A DNA stretch of 64,000 nt from Asparagopsis taxiformis (GCA_030407315.1 JALQPE010002512.1:1-64000), one strand, 5' to 3'. Numbered from the stretch's first letter, positions 33,213-45,440 are shown. Numbers and translations are program-made. Notes: generated by a model from the letters alone, not told the origin.

Positions 33213-35128
33213 ATGGGAGACAATAGTATCATGAATACTACAGCGGAGAAGAGCAATTCTCCTTCTGCTGAAGAGAAAAGCATCACTATTGCTCAGTACA
33301 GCTCTTCTAAAGTGCAAGTTGATCCTCGCAAAGTGAAGTTTCCGACAGTGACCTCCCGTTTGGTGCGACCGGGTCGTGTAAACGAACTGGCCAGCATTTT
33401 CATGGATAGAGGTGTCTCTACCACTGGAACTATGATTACAGTCTGCAAAATGGAAGATAACGAAGGAGACGAGTTTTACTGCATCGATGGCTCTCATCGC
33501 ATAGCTGCTCTGCAACTATGCCTGGAGAAGTACTCAGGAAAGAACAGGGATTCCTTGGAATTGGTTTGGGTACAACAGTTGATTGCGCCGAACGGGCGTC
33601 TAATTTTCGATGCGCTGGAGGTTCTGAAACTGTCTCTCGAAGCCAATATACAAACTCACGATGTCGCTTCTGTGAGCATTGCCGACAATGTCTGTGCGGT
33701 CATAGAGTTTCTCAGGTTTTCCAACCAGATGGATCTTCCTGTTGTCCGGCTTATTCCTATTCTGAAAGAAGTGAGCTATATTCTGCCGTCCGACAGGAAC
33801 CGTTCGGAGAACTCGTATAGGCAGTACATCAACATTGCGAAGGGGTTCAATCGCACAGACAGCGTTGCTTTCGTGTACTGGAGCTCTATCCCTAGCGTTT
33901 ACAATGCTTTGGATAGGAACAGAGAAATCGAGGATGCAAGAACCGAGGGAAGAGATCCGGACTTTTCTCGAATTGACTCTGCCGATATGTACGGGTGCGT
34001 GCTCGATCTTGTCAATAACGCAATATTCCGCAATGGCACGGACGGACGCGGGACGCGCGATAAGGAGTGGTTCCAGTGGTTTGTGCTCGAGATGACAGCG
34101 TCGTGGACAAAGATGAGGAGGAAGAGAGGACTTGTCAGAAATATCGGAAGCGGAAGCCCGTTCACGATGCGCACTTGGCTACTGGCTCTGTTGGCCATCT
34201 ATGATATGGCAGAGGTCGTCCGCAAGTGGTTGAACTCTGCAACGATGGAGGAATTCGTGCGAACGGATTTGGCAGCAGAAAACGCGAAGGAGGTCGGGGA
34301 TAATGATCATCGCATTGGAGAGCGCATTGTATTCGTCCTTGTCGACTTTCATGACGACGTGGTAGACAGAAGCAGTCTGAGAACCAAGAAAGGGATGTTT
34401 ACAAACAGTTTTTACGACAAACTGGAATATGCTACCGGGACAAAGGCAATGCAGGAGACGAAAGCGGAGGAGGAGAGGGAACGGAATCGCATGACCCCCG
34501 GAGAAATAGAAAAAGCACTTGTTGCTGGCGCCAAAGCAGAAGAGGAAGAAGCACCTACTGCCGCAGAACAGGGAAATAATTCTACAGAGAAGGAAACGGT
34601 GGAAACTCCTGGTCCTGTTCAGGCAGAAGAAGGAGTATCTGCCGAAGCCCAAGTAGAGCAGGGAGTTTCTGCTGTTGTGGAGGAAGAACAGGAAATTACT
34701 CCAAATGTGGTGGCTGAAGAAGTGATTCCTGCTGTCGCGACGAAAGCAATAGAAGAGGCACCTCTGAGCACTCCGAAAGAAGCAGAAGACCGTCCTGCCG
34801 CAGCAAAAGAGAGAGGACAGGAACGTCCTGCCACGCGTCTTGCAGCAGCTGAGAAGAGGGAAGCAGAACGTCTTGCTGTTCTCCAAAAAGAACAGGAACG
34901 GCTTTCAGCTTCAAAGGCAGAGCGGGAAAGTCGTGCCAGGGATAATTCGCCGGGAAGGATTGTCAGAGAAGATCTTCCTCAGGGAAGGAAACAAAGCGGC
35001 GATACGCAAAGTCTGGATATCAACTTGGACAATAGTGGTCGCATGGACATAGACACGACTGGACAACAAGCGGGAGATGCGCAGAACCGCTCTGTGCTAT
35101 TGAAACTTCGAATCAAGACACCAGAAAC
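33213..35128 (+). pseudogene. Element C ParB-like protein, 3' end cut off by copia copy 3
   Basis: The ATG at 33213 (TACAATGGG) opens a frame of about 638 residues before the LTR begins at 35129. The ParB-fold motif YCIDGSHRIAAL is at residues 89-100, and the following residues match the element B protein (THDVASVSIADNVCAV versus THDVIEVSITDHVCTV, and LEMTASWT versus LELTAMWT). After about residue 420 comes a long Ala/Glu-rich low-complexity linker. In elements A and B such a linker leads to the dioxygenase domain. Here that part is missing and I do not find it beyond the insertion. The last in-frame residues before the stop at 35171 are LTR-encoded. Confidence 0.75.
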
Positions 35129-35616
35129 TGTTGAAGCACTGGAATTGGCCCTGAGGGGCTCAATTACGTGAGAAAACTTTGACCCTCGATTTCTCCTAGA
35201 AGGAGTGCTCTATGCGCTCCGAAACCTATCTCATCGTGTTCAACGTGCCCGAATTAGTCGGGTAGCAACTTCTCCGAAGCTTCTACGACCTTTCTTCATG
35301 GAGATAATAGCGTCTGAAGTTTCAATTTGTTTCTCATACTTTCAATTAGTAATTAGAAATGCCAGGATGGGTTGCCATCATGGCAGAGGGGAAATGTTAT
35401 GATAAGTGTACACGTGTGGGTGATATGATTGAGAAGCCCACGTGTACCAGATTGGCAGCGGGTGTTTGCTAGGACAGACTGTCAGTGACAGTCTGTCTGG
35501 AGCAGCCATGAACAGGCTGTCCTTAGCACCGCCGACGCACCTCGGCGAGAATACAAATTATGTAGTGAGCTCGCAGATTCAATAAACGCTCGGTAAGCGA
35601 CCAATTCGTTTCAACA
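35129..35616 (+). repeat. 5' LTR of copia copy 3
   Basis: About 488 bp from TGTTGAAGCACTGG to TTTCAACA, a good representative of the family. Confidence 0.93.
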
Positions 35617-35637
35617 GGTTATGGGCCCAGTGCGCTC
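35617..35637 (+). other. Primer-binding site, half initiator-Met tRNA type
   Basis: GGTTATGGGCCCAGTG follows the LTR. One base differs from copies 1 and 2 (T for C). Confidence 0.75.
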
Positions 35638-36022
35638 GCTCGGGTCGTTTCTTATTCTCTAGCGCTTCGGTAAGTGCGTCGTTTGCGTCGGCGTTCTCTT
35701 ACCTATTTCGTCTCGTTCTCGCCTCGTTTTCTGTTCTCTTCGTTTGCGCGCTCTTCTTCCGTTCTGCGCCCTCCCGCGCTTCCGCGGTCTTGCTTAGCGT
35801 CTCCTCCACGCTCCCCCGACGATCCCCGCGCACCTCTGTCGCCGCGCCGCACCTCTGTCGCCGCTCCGCGCCGACACTGTGTCATCCTGTCACTGACACT
35901 GACATCCTGTCATCCACACTGTGTCACACTGACACTCTGTCATCTTGCCATCCGTCTCTAGGTCTTCGTCACCGGGTGACGTCATTCTTTCATCTGGGGT
36001 TCGTGAGCGGAAGAAAAAGTTT

Positions 36023-36100
36023 GGCCAGCGTCGTTGCTGGGGTTTGAACCAAGGATCTATACATCGCCGTGGACCGTCCAACCGACTCGGCTACCGGGCC
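36023..36100 (-). other. tRNA-like sequence in the leader of copia copy 3
   Basis: The third copy of the 78-base tRNA-like segment with A- and B-box words, antisense to the element. Confidence 0.4.
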
Positions 36101-36378
36101 ACTCAAGGCCCAATTACTGGAATCGACCTTTGCTTTTATATTGGCTAGTCTATACCTTTCTCAACTCGGTCCTGCTCTTGTAAGACAGTGACCTTGTCCT
36201 GATCGGTATAGCGTTATAGCCTTTACATATCACCGAATAAACTCATCGGACGTTTGGTTTTCTCATCAACTCTATCCACAAGTAAGTTTATACCTTTCAC
36301 CTTTCGGTCTATTTCAAGGTTTAGACCTTAGTATTGATCGGTATAACTTCTAACTCTCTTGTTCTCTTCTCTCTGCAG

Positions 36379-36795
36379 TGTCTAGCAGTGACGAAGACCG
36401 CGTGGAACCGCGCACCGACGAGCAGCCTCCAGGCTTCGTCGCGAGGGGGAGTCTCTTCAAGACCGGGTCTTCCGCAAAGCCTACAGCATCGCCGAAAGGA
36501 GGGATAACAAGAAGAAGTACGCCGCTCACAAGAAGGCAAACCGCTCGAGGTGTCACCACTGCAACGTCTTTCTCAACTCCGCCGAGTCTAGAGTCGCACA
36601 CTTCAGCGGCTCTAGACATAAGAAGACTATCGAACGCCTCAAGGAAGGTGGTCTCAAGGTCTGCAAGCCCTGCGGTGTCATCGTTCGCACCCAGAGCGAG
36701 TTCGACAACCACCTCCGCGGTAGCCGCCACCGTGGCATCGAAAAGACTCTCAAAGCCGCTAAAGCCTCTAAGGCTTCTTCCTCCTCCGATAAGTA
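36379..36795 (+). pseudogene. Zinc-finger gene of copia copy 3, frameshifted
   Basis: The 97-bp intron (36282-36378) and the split ATG are conserved. One C is missing from a CCC run near 36430, about 17 codons into the gene, which destroys the downstream frame. Both finger sequences are still readable in the original frame after the indel. Confidence 0.85.
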
Positions 36796-37152
36796 GTACT
36801 CCTCTTCTCTAGACACAATAGAAATCTAGCTGATTTCTCTTTGATAAACCTTGTTTCTTGTTCTCCACTCATCTAGCTCTTAGCTAAAAGTCTTTATCCT
36901 ATAGATCCCAGCTTGGTCCTAGACGACTATCGGTTGTCCACTTGGGAAGGGTCGAACAGATAAGACTTACTGCAGAGCCATGGAGAGCACTTCATCCGGC
37001 ATTCGCATTGAAAAGCTGGACTACGTCTGTGTTTTCGGAAGTGGATGCGGACGTCCAGTCTCTCTAGTACGGGTCCTAGTCGGCCCCGAGATTTACTAGA
37101 ACAAATGAACGTCCGCGTCCAAAAAGAATAAAAATTTTTTGGATGCGGACGT

Positions 37153-37283
37153 CCACTTTCTCTAGTACATATGGCGGAATACTAGGGCCCGACATCCACT
37201 TTCTCTAGTACATATGGCGGAATACTAGGGCCCGACATCCACTTTCTCTAGTACATATGGCGGAATACTAGGACCCGACATCC
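37153..37283. repeat. 43-bp tandem repeat, three units, in the left end of element D
   Basis: The unit CCACTTTCTCTAGTACATAT and onward repeats with period 43 at 37153, 37196 and 37239. It contains the CTAGTA and GACATCCA words found in the element A terminal array. Confidence 0.85.
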
Positions 37284-37408
37284 AGTATACAATATATCAG
37301 CGAAAACCGGGAGGGAATAAATTACAGCGGATGGTAAATTCAGGGCCCATATCGGACCGTATTTTATTCTCTCATTTACGAAACTGCTGGTATACAATAC
37401 GTCTCTCT

Positions 37409-37572
37409 AGAATAGGAAATAAATACGCGGTTAGAATAGGAAATACGTATCTGGTCAGAATAGGAAATAAATACCCGGTTAGAATAGGAAATAGGTATCC
37501 AGCCAGAATACGGAATATGTATCCAGCCAGAATACGAAATACGTATCCAGCCAGAATACAAAATACCTGTCA
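37409..37572. repeat. 24-bp tandem repeat, nearly seven units
   Basis: The unit AGAATAGGAAATANGTATCC (then AGCC or GGTT) repeats with an exact 24-base period. The later units drift to AGAATACGGAATATG. Confidence 0.85.
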
Positions 37573-37769
37573 GCATATCGTCGATCACCCATCTCCCTCA
37601 CTATCGCGTTCTCCCTACCATCCGAACGCCATGCACCACCATCCGCACATACTTCAAGAACCCTCACGACCTTGATTACAAAAAATCCGCTCCTTCCCAA
37701 TTCCATCCCGCTTTCCTCGACACCACCCCAGCCCATTAAATCATCAAGACATCAAACACGAACATGGTC

Positions 37770-38930
37770 AGCAAAATCTTACACCACTTGAAACCCACTC
37801 TCACTTCTATCGTATGCCCCAAAATATACACATACCAGAAACACCTCACAGATTCATTCCCCATCTTCCTAGATCCCTTCTTCACTCTCCTTCAGTCCTG
37901 CCGTTCCTGCTTCACCACTCCTGCATCACATACACAACATCAACCCCAACAGTCAGATTCAAAAGCAACGCTTACCACGACAGATATCCTAGGAAACTCC
38001 CTTTCTTACCTCTCATCCATCCTACACACAATACAAACCATGATCCAAAAACCTTGCAATGAATAATCAAAGTCAGCAGTCCATATCTTCGCAAAACAAG
38101 TCTTGGTGCTCAGTGAAACTTACCTTCTGTCATCAACATTCCTGCATCATCTACACAACATCGGAATCAAACACAACAGTCAGACCCGAAACCAACCTTC
38201 CCTCGCTGCTTACTTTCAAAACTCGCACGCACACTTACCTTCGCTCCACACAATACACACCATGACTCAATAGGCTTCTAATGAATGAATACTGGATCAA
38301 CAGCAACAGTCAGACTCAAAACCAACATTCCCTCGCTGCTTACTTTCAAAACTCGCATACTTACCTTACCCGTTCCATCCTGCACACAATACAAACCATA
38401 AGTCATGTAATCGTGTAGCCAATAAAATTAGTCAGCATTCCGCATCTTCGCACAACCGGTCTGGGCGCCCAATGTGGCTTACCTTCCGTCACCACTATTC
38501 CTCCATCACCTACCCAACATCGGATTCAATCGCAACAGTCAGATTGAAAACCAACGTTTCCCTCGCTACATACCCTGAGAACTCGCAAATGTACCTCTCA
38601 TCCATCCTACACACAATACAAACCATGATCCAAAAACCTTGCAATGAATAATAATCATAGTCAGCAGTCCATATCTTCGCAAAGCACATCTTGGCACTCA
38701 ATGAAACTTACCTTCCGTCATCAACATTCCTGCATGATCTACACAACATCGGAATCAACCACAAAAGTCAGACTCAAAACCAACCTTCCCTCGCAGCATA
38801 CTTTCAAAACTTCACGTACCTCTCTTCCATCCTCCGCTCAATACACACCATGAGTCAACAGGCTTCAAATGAAAATATCGCATCAACGGAAATAGTCAGA
38901 CTCAAAACCCAACGCTTCCCTCAATGGATA
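37770..38930. repeat. Degenerate satellite-like repeats in element D
   Basis: Blocks containing AACATCGGAATC, CAACAGTCAGACTCAAAACC, CTTCGCAAA and ACAATACACACCATGA recur at spacings of about 130-230 bases near 37938, 38158, 38300, 38517, 38747 and 38880. There is no convincing open frame. Confidence 0.75.
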
Positions 38931-38940
38931 CCCTAGAGGG

Positions 38941-39012
38941 TAGAGGATGGAACGAAGGTACGTGCGCGAATCTTGATCAAGATTCGCGCACGTAACTTCA
39001 TTCCATCCTCTA
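38941..39012. repeat. 72-base near-perfect palindrome
   Basis: Arms of about 36 bases begin TAGAGGATGGAA and meet at CTTGATCAAG. Only a few bases per arm mismatch. Such a sequence can extrude as a cruciform. It lies 600 bases upstream of the transposase start. Between it and 39618 I see no gene. Confidence 0.85.
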
Positions 39013-39617
39013 CACTAAACAAAGCAAAGGCGGTCAAAGAATATCAGTCGGTGATGAGGGCGGAGTGGAGCCTGCGGCGTCGACCGGACAGCTTTCTGCG
39101 TCCGCTTAAGTCTTGCTGTGCATACTCGAAATCATCGCCGGCAGTGAGATTGAGTATGGCCCAAGCCATGGTCTCTGAATCCCCGAACAATGAGATCCGG
39201 ATCGAGAACAACGAATATAAACATATAATCATATATATGAGAATCCATTTGCTTTCCTTACATGATCCGTGGCATATCCGCTGTAAAGCACATTCAGATT
39301 CCACGAGGTTTGGAAATAAAAAAGTTTATTATTACAAATGAATTGAAAATTCATCTCCCAGGGTGGTCGTTCGTCCTTCCATGCACACGTTGCCAGCACG
39401 CAATGTGATGTAACAGTTGGAAATGATTGAACTCTCGGTTAAATTCCACCGTTGGGATGTCAGTTGGAGTGAGCACAAAACTACTACCCACAAAACTACG
39501 AACGAACACGTTACATTCCAAGTCTCGAAAGCATCACAAAAATAAAATTGGTCGCATCTGGACGGCACAGTCTCCCCTGTTCAGCTCGCAATCCTCCCTT
39601 TTGCGTCAAAACTCGAC

Positions 39618-42600
39618 ATGGAATGCAAGTATGAAGGGTGCTTCTACTACTGCGTAGATGCCTATGCGCTCGCGCTGCATGAGCGAACGTGTCGCTACCG
39701 TTTCAACCCCTTTCCCCAACATTTCAACAACGCTCGTTTCCCTGCCGTCACCCATGAGCCTGCTCGAAACGGCGACCATGATTCCCCGCAACCCAGCTCC
39801 CCAGACCCAGAATCTGGTCGTGCTTCCTCCAGCGACTCACCCTGTGACGCTCCACTGCCACCAACCTCAACCCCCTCCCGCGCAGACCTCCTCGTGCAAT
39901 CCCTCGCCGCCAGTCTCACAACCCTCGAGTACAAGGCCGGCGCTGGCCGCGTGAGCGAAGTCATCACCATCCTACAAGACCCCGCATTCTCCCTAGAAAA
40001 GTTCAACAGGCGCCGTTCGCACCGTAGAAGAATGTCGCCACGTTACCGCTTCCATGGTCGAAACACATTTCCGCACCGAAGGTTACAAGAGCCACATCAT
40101 TCCAGACAAAACTGGTAAGTACTCGGCACAGCCGTACCTCCGCGACCCAGTCGACATGCTCCGCAGGCAGTTAGCACTGGCTAACGACCAAAATACTCTC
40201 TTCCACCCCTCCCCACAGACCGCCCCAGACGGCACCGCAATATTTTCTCATCCCCTACACACAGAATTCGCGAAAACGCTGCACCAGGTTACTAGACAGC
40301 GCGTGCAGCTCTCGGAAGATCCACAGGTCGTATGGGCAGAGGAAACTGATCCCACCGCTTCCTCCTTTGCCGGCCTCCTCCAAGTGTACTCCGACAAGAG
40401 CAGCACAAGCCTCAAGAGCTCCGCAATCGTCGCATACCCCATACACGTCACACTGCTCAACTTCTCCGCCCCCCTCCGTCGCCACTGCATCCGTACCGGC
40501 CTCACCATCGTCGGGTATCTTCCGTACATTGTGAACCCTTCGTCCAACGCCTTGTTCGGTGATGAAATGCCGACAACCTCTAGTTCTGCTAGTCGCGCTC
40601 GCAAAATTGATATTCTTCATAAAGCACTCGAAAAAGTGTTTTCGTCCCTATCCACCGCGTTCTCTTCCGGGTTCCCTGCACAGACTCCACTGCAACTGCC
40701 CGCCAATGCTTTCCCATCCTAGCCAATTATTGCTGCGACTTTCCAGAGGCCAAAGAGCTCTCATGCACTCGCAACAGCACTACCACCACACATCCCTGCC
40801 ACCGCTGCTACATCCCCGCCACTCAACTTGAATCCACCGCGCCACACCAGCCCCGCTCCCTCGATGATACACGCTCTGCACGCCAAGAGAGCGCTCAGGA
40901 GCATACAACTGCTCCGCTCGAAGCTCTCTCCCTCCTCGAACAACACTCTGTCCTCGAATCGACCGCTCTTTTACCCACCAACAGTCCCCTAGACCCCTAC
41001 AACATTTTCTCCTTCGAGCCTCTGCACAATCTCCACCTCGGCATCTCAAAGCTCATCAAACAGTGCATTGTCCACCGCCTCAGCTCCCCAGACCTCACCA
41101 CCACCACTGCCTCCCATTCCGGGACACCTCGCACCTTCAAGAAGGTGAAAAAATCCATCCTCGCCGGCTCAAACAGCATTCTGTCCGCTATCGAACGCGA
41201 CTACTACATCACCGGTCTTCATGTCGACTTCTCCAAGGGTGAGAAGGGCACCAATTTGAACGGCCTCTTCACGGAGGACGGCATACGCGGCATGCTCGCA
41301 GCCAAAGACTATCACCATGTCGACATGGTGTTCCCTTTCATCGCAGCATTCATTGACACATGCTGTGACGAAGTAGAGACAGCCCCCCTCACTTCCATCT
41401 GCACGCAATACTCTGACCTCGTCGCATGGGTCATGAAACGCGGTCGCATCAAGCACTGGACTGCCGCCGAACTAGAAAGCCTCCAAAACTCCATTTCCTA
41501 TTTCAAACAATCAATGCTCTCCACCCTCGGCCCATTCCACACCACAGGTCTCAAAACTTTCAAGTTCCATCTCCTTGACCATCTTCCCGGTGACTTGCAG
41601 AGATATGGCGCCCTGGAACACATTGATGCAGGCCCCTACGAACACTCGCATCTTCTGTTCAAACAGAGTTATAGGAAAACCTCTCGAAGGCGCTCCACAG
41701 CCATGGAAGAGACTATTCGCCACATGGAATTCTCCTTGGCCACTCCAACTGGTCACATCCCATCGAACACATTGGGAAACCCACGGATGATATCGCCCAC
41801 AGACGGTGCAGTACTCGTTCGCGACGGATTCACCGTTGCACTGCACGACTTTGCCTCCCTGCTGCCCGATCCTGCCACTCTTTTGCCTCTGCACAACTCC
41901 TCGTTCCCGTCTGGCACCATAACGCTATTCCAGCAACTCGGTGACACAGCTGCACAAGCGTTCCTCACCCTCGCTAGACTGCGCGCCACGGCAGAAGGCC
42001 CTCCAATACATGACATGGACATTTCCGTCACCGCGGTAAAGTCCGCCTACGTCATGGGAGGGTACGTCCCAGATGCCGATGACTTTGACCCGCACAGTGG
42101 CATGCTTCGCCCCACAAACGTGTCGAGGCACAAGCAGCAGCGCGTCTTTGCAACTTCATCATTCGGCCCCGCAAAGAGATCGCAGTACTCCTTTGTCGTC
42201 ATCTCCGGAACTGCCGATGACTACAGAACCATATGGGTAGGGCGCGTCCTGGCACTGGTACGCCTGCAGTCTCCAAACCTGTTTCAACCTGTAGAACTCG
42301 CTTTCGTTCAGTATATGACCTGCTTTGCCCCAAAAACCGCTGTGGAAAAATCACTTGGGTGCATTTGTTTAAAGTGGTCCACATGGGACCCGGACAACGG
42401 ATCCGTTGACAGCAATGACACTGCATCCCACAGTGCAGGTGGTCCTTGGTTTGACCTCATTCCTGCATCTACTATATCTGGCACCGTGCACATCGTACGA
42501 AGTAACTTTCCAGTCAAGCCATTTACGAAACAAATGCACTGGTCGGACCACCGTTTCTATCTCAACCGCTTCTACACCAACACTGATTACCAGTTCACAG

Positions 42601-42620
42601 ATGATAATGAAGAAGAATAA
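39618..42620 (+). pseudogene. Element D Tnp2/CMC (Plavaka-like) DDE transposase, two frameshifts
   Basis: ATG at 39618 opens with a zinc-finger-like CKYEGCFYYCVDAYALALHERTC. The reading frame changes near 40010 and again near 40705, then runs to the stop at 42620. Recognisable blocks in order are LLQVYSDKSSTSLKS with YPIHVTLLNF and GYLPY, then CHRC, then FEPLHNLHLGISK and GLHVDFSKGEKG. FKFHLLDHLPGDLQRYGALE leading to AGPYEHSHLLFKQSYRKTSR follows. This succession is that of the Tnp2/CMC-related transposases of basidiomycetes. Codon use is C-ending throughout, which supports all three pieces as one gene. A GTAAGT...CGCAG pair (about 40112-40165) could be an intron of 52 bp, but both neighbouring frames stay open, so I favour indels. 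Total length would be about 1000 aa. Confidence 0.7.
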
Positions 42621-42697
42621 ATCTAAATCGCAGCACTCTATTGATAATGTACTACATGATAAACCTTCTAGTCAACGTCACATTTACTGCACTAATT

Positions 42698-44987
42698 TCA
42701 ACCATCCTCCATTACGCCAAAACCGTTATCAGCAGTGGCTGCATGGCGCCGCTCCATGCCCCCATACTGTGGGGCATTGATTTCGACATTCAGGTTTGCA
42801 CTCAGGTGTCCAGCATATGGGTCAGCGACGAAAAGTTCTGCGCCAATTAGTCCTTGCGCAATCACACAATCCATTACAGCACCGAGGTTTGACGTAATAT
42901 GCGATTGAATCCAATCCTCGGACACTAGAACAAGTGATGAGCAACGGTTTACATCATCAACGACATGAACAATTCCAGACCCCTCTCCGCTTTGCCACAC
43001 TTCAACAGCCTCTCTCGTCACAGTACGGCTTGCAAACACATGCCGTGACTGTGCACTAGTTCGCTGTTCGCTCTCGACAACGTCCGTTTCTTCCCTTGCT
43101 TGCGAGCCTTGGAGACAAGACAAGACATGCAGTACACCACCATACCAACTAATTGCTGAAAAGCTACCCCCACATATTGACTGTACCTCCTTGTAAACTC
43201 CTTCTGCCGTGCACCTCCTTTCCCCTTCGGTTCATCCAAACACTCCACAGTAGTCACTAGCCAAGCATCCAGGCGCGCCAGCGTTAGTATGCTCGTCTCT
43301 ATGTCCATTACTTGTTCTGGTCGTATCGAATAACCCCTGAAGATGTCCAGCACATTCACAGCTACTCGGTTGTTAAACCATGCATCACCATTCACTTCCA
43401 TTTCGAAGCTGTCAGGAACCATGCCTTTGCTGTATCGCAGCTCTGAGAACGGTGCCGTTCGCCACCTCCCCATATCCAAATCACCGTTGCTTTCCCGTTT
43501 CAAAAGCTTCTCAGACGCTTCGCGCTTTTGATCCTCTCGCTCGTCCATCTCAGCTCGCGTCGTCAGCATCGTGCATCTAGACATTAATTTCGTGTACCCC
43601 AGCGAACCGAACAATCTGTCCCTCGCATTACGCTTCCGTGCACTCATCACGTCGGACAGTTTCTGCGTCACCTTCACTTTCAATTCCTTGCTCCCCGCCA
43701 CAGCCTCTTGACAGCACACACGCTGCTCCTCATCGGAAAACACATCACACCACGGACTTTGACGCAGTACGTGTCGCACCAAGTCATTCAGCAGATCACT
43801 CTCGTCTCTGTACGAAGGTGTATACCACTGCAGATTCTTGATGATATAGCCCGGAGGGGTAGCAATATATCCTACACCGTTTTCGCTCCAAAGTGTCCCT
43901 TCTACCGGCTCTACCTCGATGGTACGTCCAGTCCAACGTCTCTGCGTTTGTTCCGCTATAGGGTCCAGTTCCATAGTCTCGTTCTTGCACCACTTTGTCA
44001 GGTTTTCCTCAACCGCCCTAAGAACTCCAAGGTATTTCACAGGAATGGCTTTCTGTATTTTCGACTTACCGCCACCGTGATCACTGATTCTACCTGTTCT
44101 CGCAATTGCAGTAAGGCTGGCATTTTCCGCCTGCAGAGTCTTCACCTTAGCCTCCAACGCAACTATCTCCGTGGTGAGCGCCTTGTTTGCTATGTCCTGG
44201 CTAAACACTTTTTTTTCCAGCTCCGCGATCTTCTTCTTCTGCGCATTGATGCGACTCGCCATTAAATCGATGGATTCCGGCGGATGCAACCTCTCTGCCC
44301 TCACCGTCCCCCCATCTCGCACGCTATCGGGAATATGATGTCCTCCATCGGCAATAGCCTGACGTCGCGGGGGCGTTACGCACATATTTGGCACCAATGA
44401 CGGTCTGTTGTGACGAGGCCCGCACTCCGGCTGCTCTCTCCCCTCAGTACCACCTGACCGCCGATGATAGTTGGCATCCTGTGAACGTTGCTCAGAAACA
44501 ACATCCCTTGCCGCTATCCTCGGGTCCCTGACTGCATTACCTGCTGGGGCTGATGTACTCGGCATAGTTGGCGCAGTGGGGGTCACAGCCTCCAGTGTCT
44601 CGCGAACCCCCGGCTGGGACTCCGTCTGCAGCACCTCCGCATCTGCCAACCCGGGAGAACTACCTTTGCCATAGCACTCTGCCGCAATTCCAACATGTTT
44701 TGAGCCACTATCATGTCATCATCATGATGTTCACTGTCCCTGCGAGCACGCTTGCCTCGGTCAAGCCCCATCTCTCTCCGCGCCGTTCCTCCTTCCTCAC
44801 TTTCTCGCTGCGGATCCCCAGTTCTGCGCCGGTCCGTCTTGCGACTACCGGACCGCGGTTCAATGCTGCCGGTAGGCCCAGACCGCTTCTTCGCACGGGA
44901 TTGTCGGGCACTCGATACAGCAGCTGCTGACCGGGTTTTCTGGAGGCCCGGAGGCTTTGGAGCTTTCTTCGCAATACGCGGCGGCAT
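42698..44987 (-). pseudogene. Element D coiled-coil protein of unknown function, frameshifted
   Basis: Convergent with the transposase, 77 bases apart. ATG at 44987 starts a basic N-terminus (MPPRIAKKAPKPP). The frame shifts between 44583 and 44649 into a 543-aa stretch containing a coiled coil (INAQKKKIAELEKKV, then ALEAKVKTLQAENASL). It shifts again between 43018 and 43123 into a tail ending at 42698. Each break is a change of one or two bases, or an unrecognised short intron. The body has no motif that I know. Its place inside element D suggests an accessory protein, perhaps DNA-binding or an assembly factor for transposition. Confidence 0.55.
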
Positions 44988-45169
44988 AATGAAGCTTTCC
45001 CGGAAGCGATGGAACGATTGAGTTGCACGAGATACAAAAAAGATTGCTGTATAGTGTCGGTAACCACAACGGTCTGCGATGAACGTTCAGGTCAGGTCAA
45101 GTACCGGAGAATACGCCAACAGCCCAGATTGTATACGGTAGGCAGTCATCAACAGTATTTAATGAGGTA

Positions 45170-45440
45170 AATTACAGCTGTCGAGCTAGGCCGCGAGCAC
45201 CCCTATGTCCGGAAGACGTCCTGATTTGAATTAAAATTTGGGCTATTCTCAAAAACATGCACATGTGAACATGTTTCTGAGATGGGGGTGTGCCGTACGG
45301 CACAATCGACCCGCTGAAATCGATGTTTTTTGCAATATTTTTTCTGCCCTGAATTGTAGAATTTCTGGGCTGGACAGCAATGCAACTGAGCTGGACATCC
45401 ACCGGGCGTCCATTTAAACTTGGTCGTGTATTTTGCATCT
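45170..45440 (-). repeat. Palindrome-rich right end of element D
   Basis: The reverse complement of the element A left end. It contains the hairpin at 45248-45281, GTGCCGTACGGCAC, and an outer CTGGACATCCACCGGGCGTC segment. The 200 bases beyond (45441-45645) are unassigned. Confidence 0.7.

Larger units (their letters stand above)
35129..37024 (+). mobile_element. Copia retrotransposon copy 3, truncated early in gag
   Basis: It has an LTR, primer site, leader, zinc-finger region and the first 45 bases of gag (ATG at 36980). It then stops where the left end of element D begins at about 37027. It lies in the element C ParB gene. Nesting order is therefore element C, then copia 3, then element D. 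Confidence 0.9.
37027..45440 (+). mobile_element. Element D: DNA transposon with frameshifted transposase and a second gene
   Basis: The left end CTGTGTTTTCGGAAGTGG matches the outer end of element A (CTGTGTTCTCGGAAATGG). The right end (45170-45440) carries the hairpin-type terminal repeat also found on element A. Elements A and D therefore share both termini, which suggests that the element D transposase family moves element A. Contents are tandem repeats (37153-38930), a transposase (39618-42620) and a convergent coiled-coil gene (42698-44987). Confidence 0.65.

Noticed and set aside
40112..40165. 52-bp GTAAGT...CGCAG intron in the element D transposase
   Set aside because: Splicing would be possible, but the sequence between stays open with good codon use and reads as protein (KYSAQPYLRDPVDMLRR). 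Kept only as an alternative.
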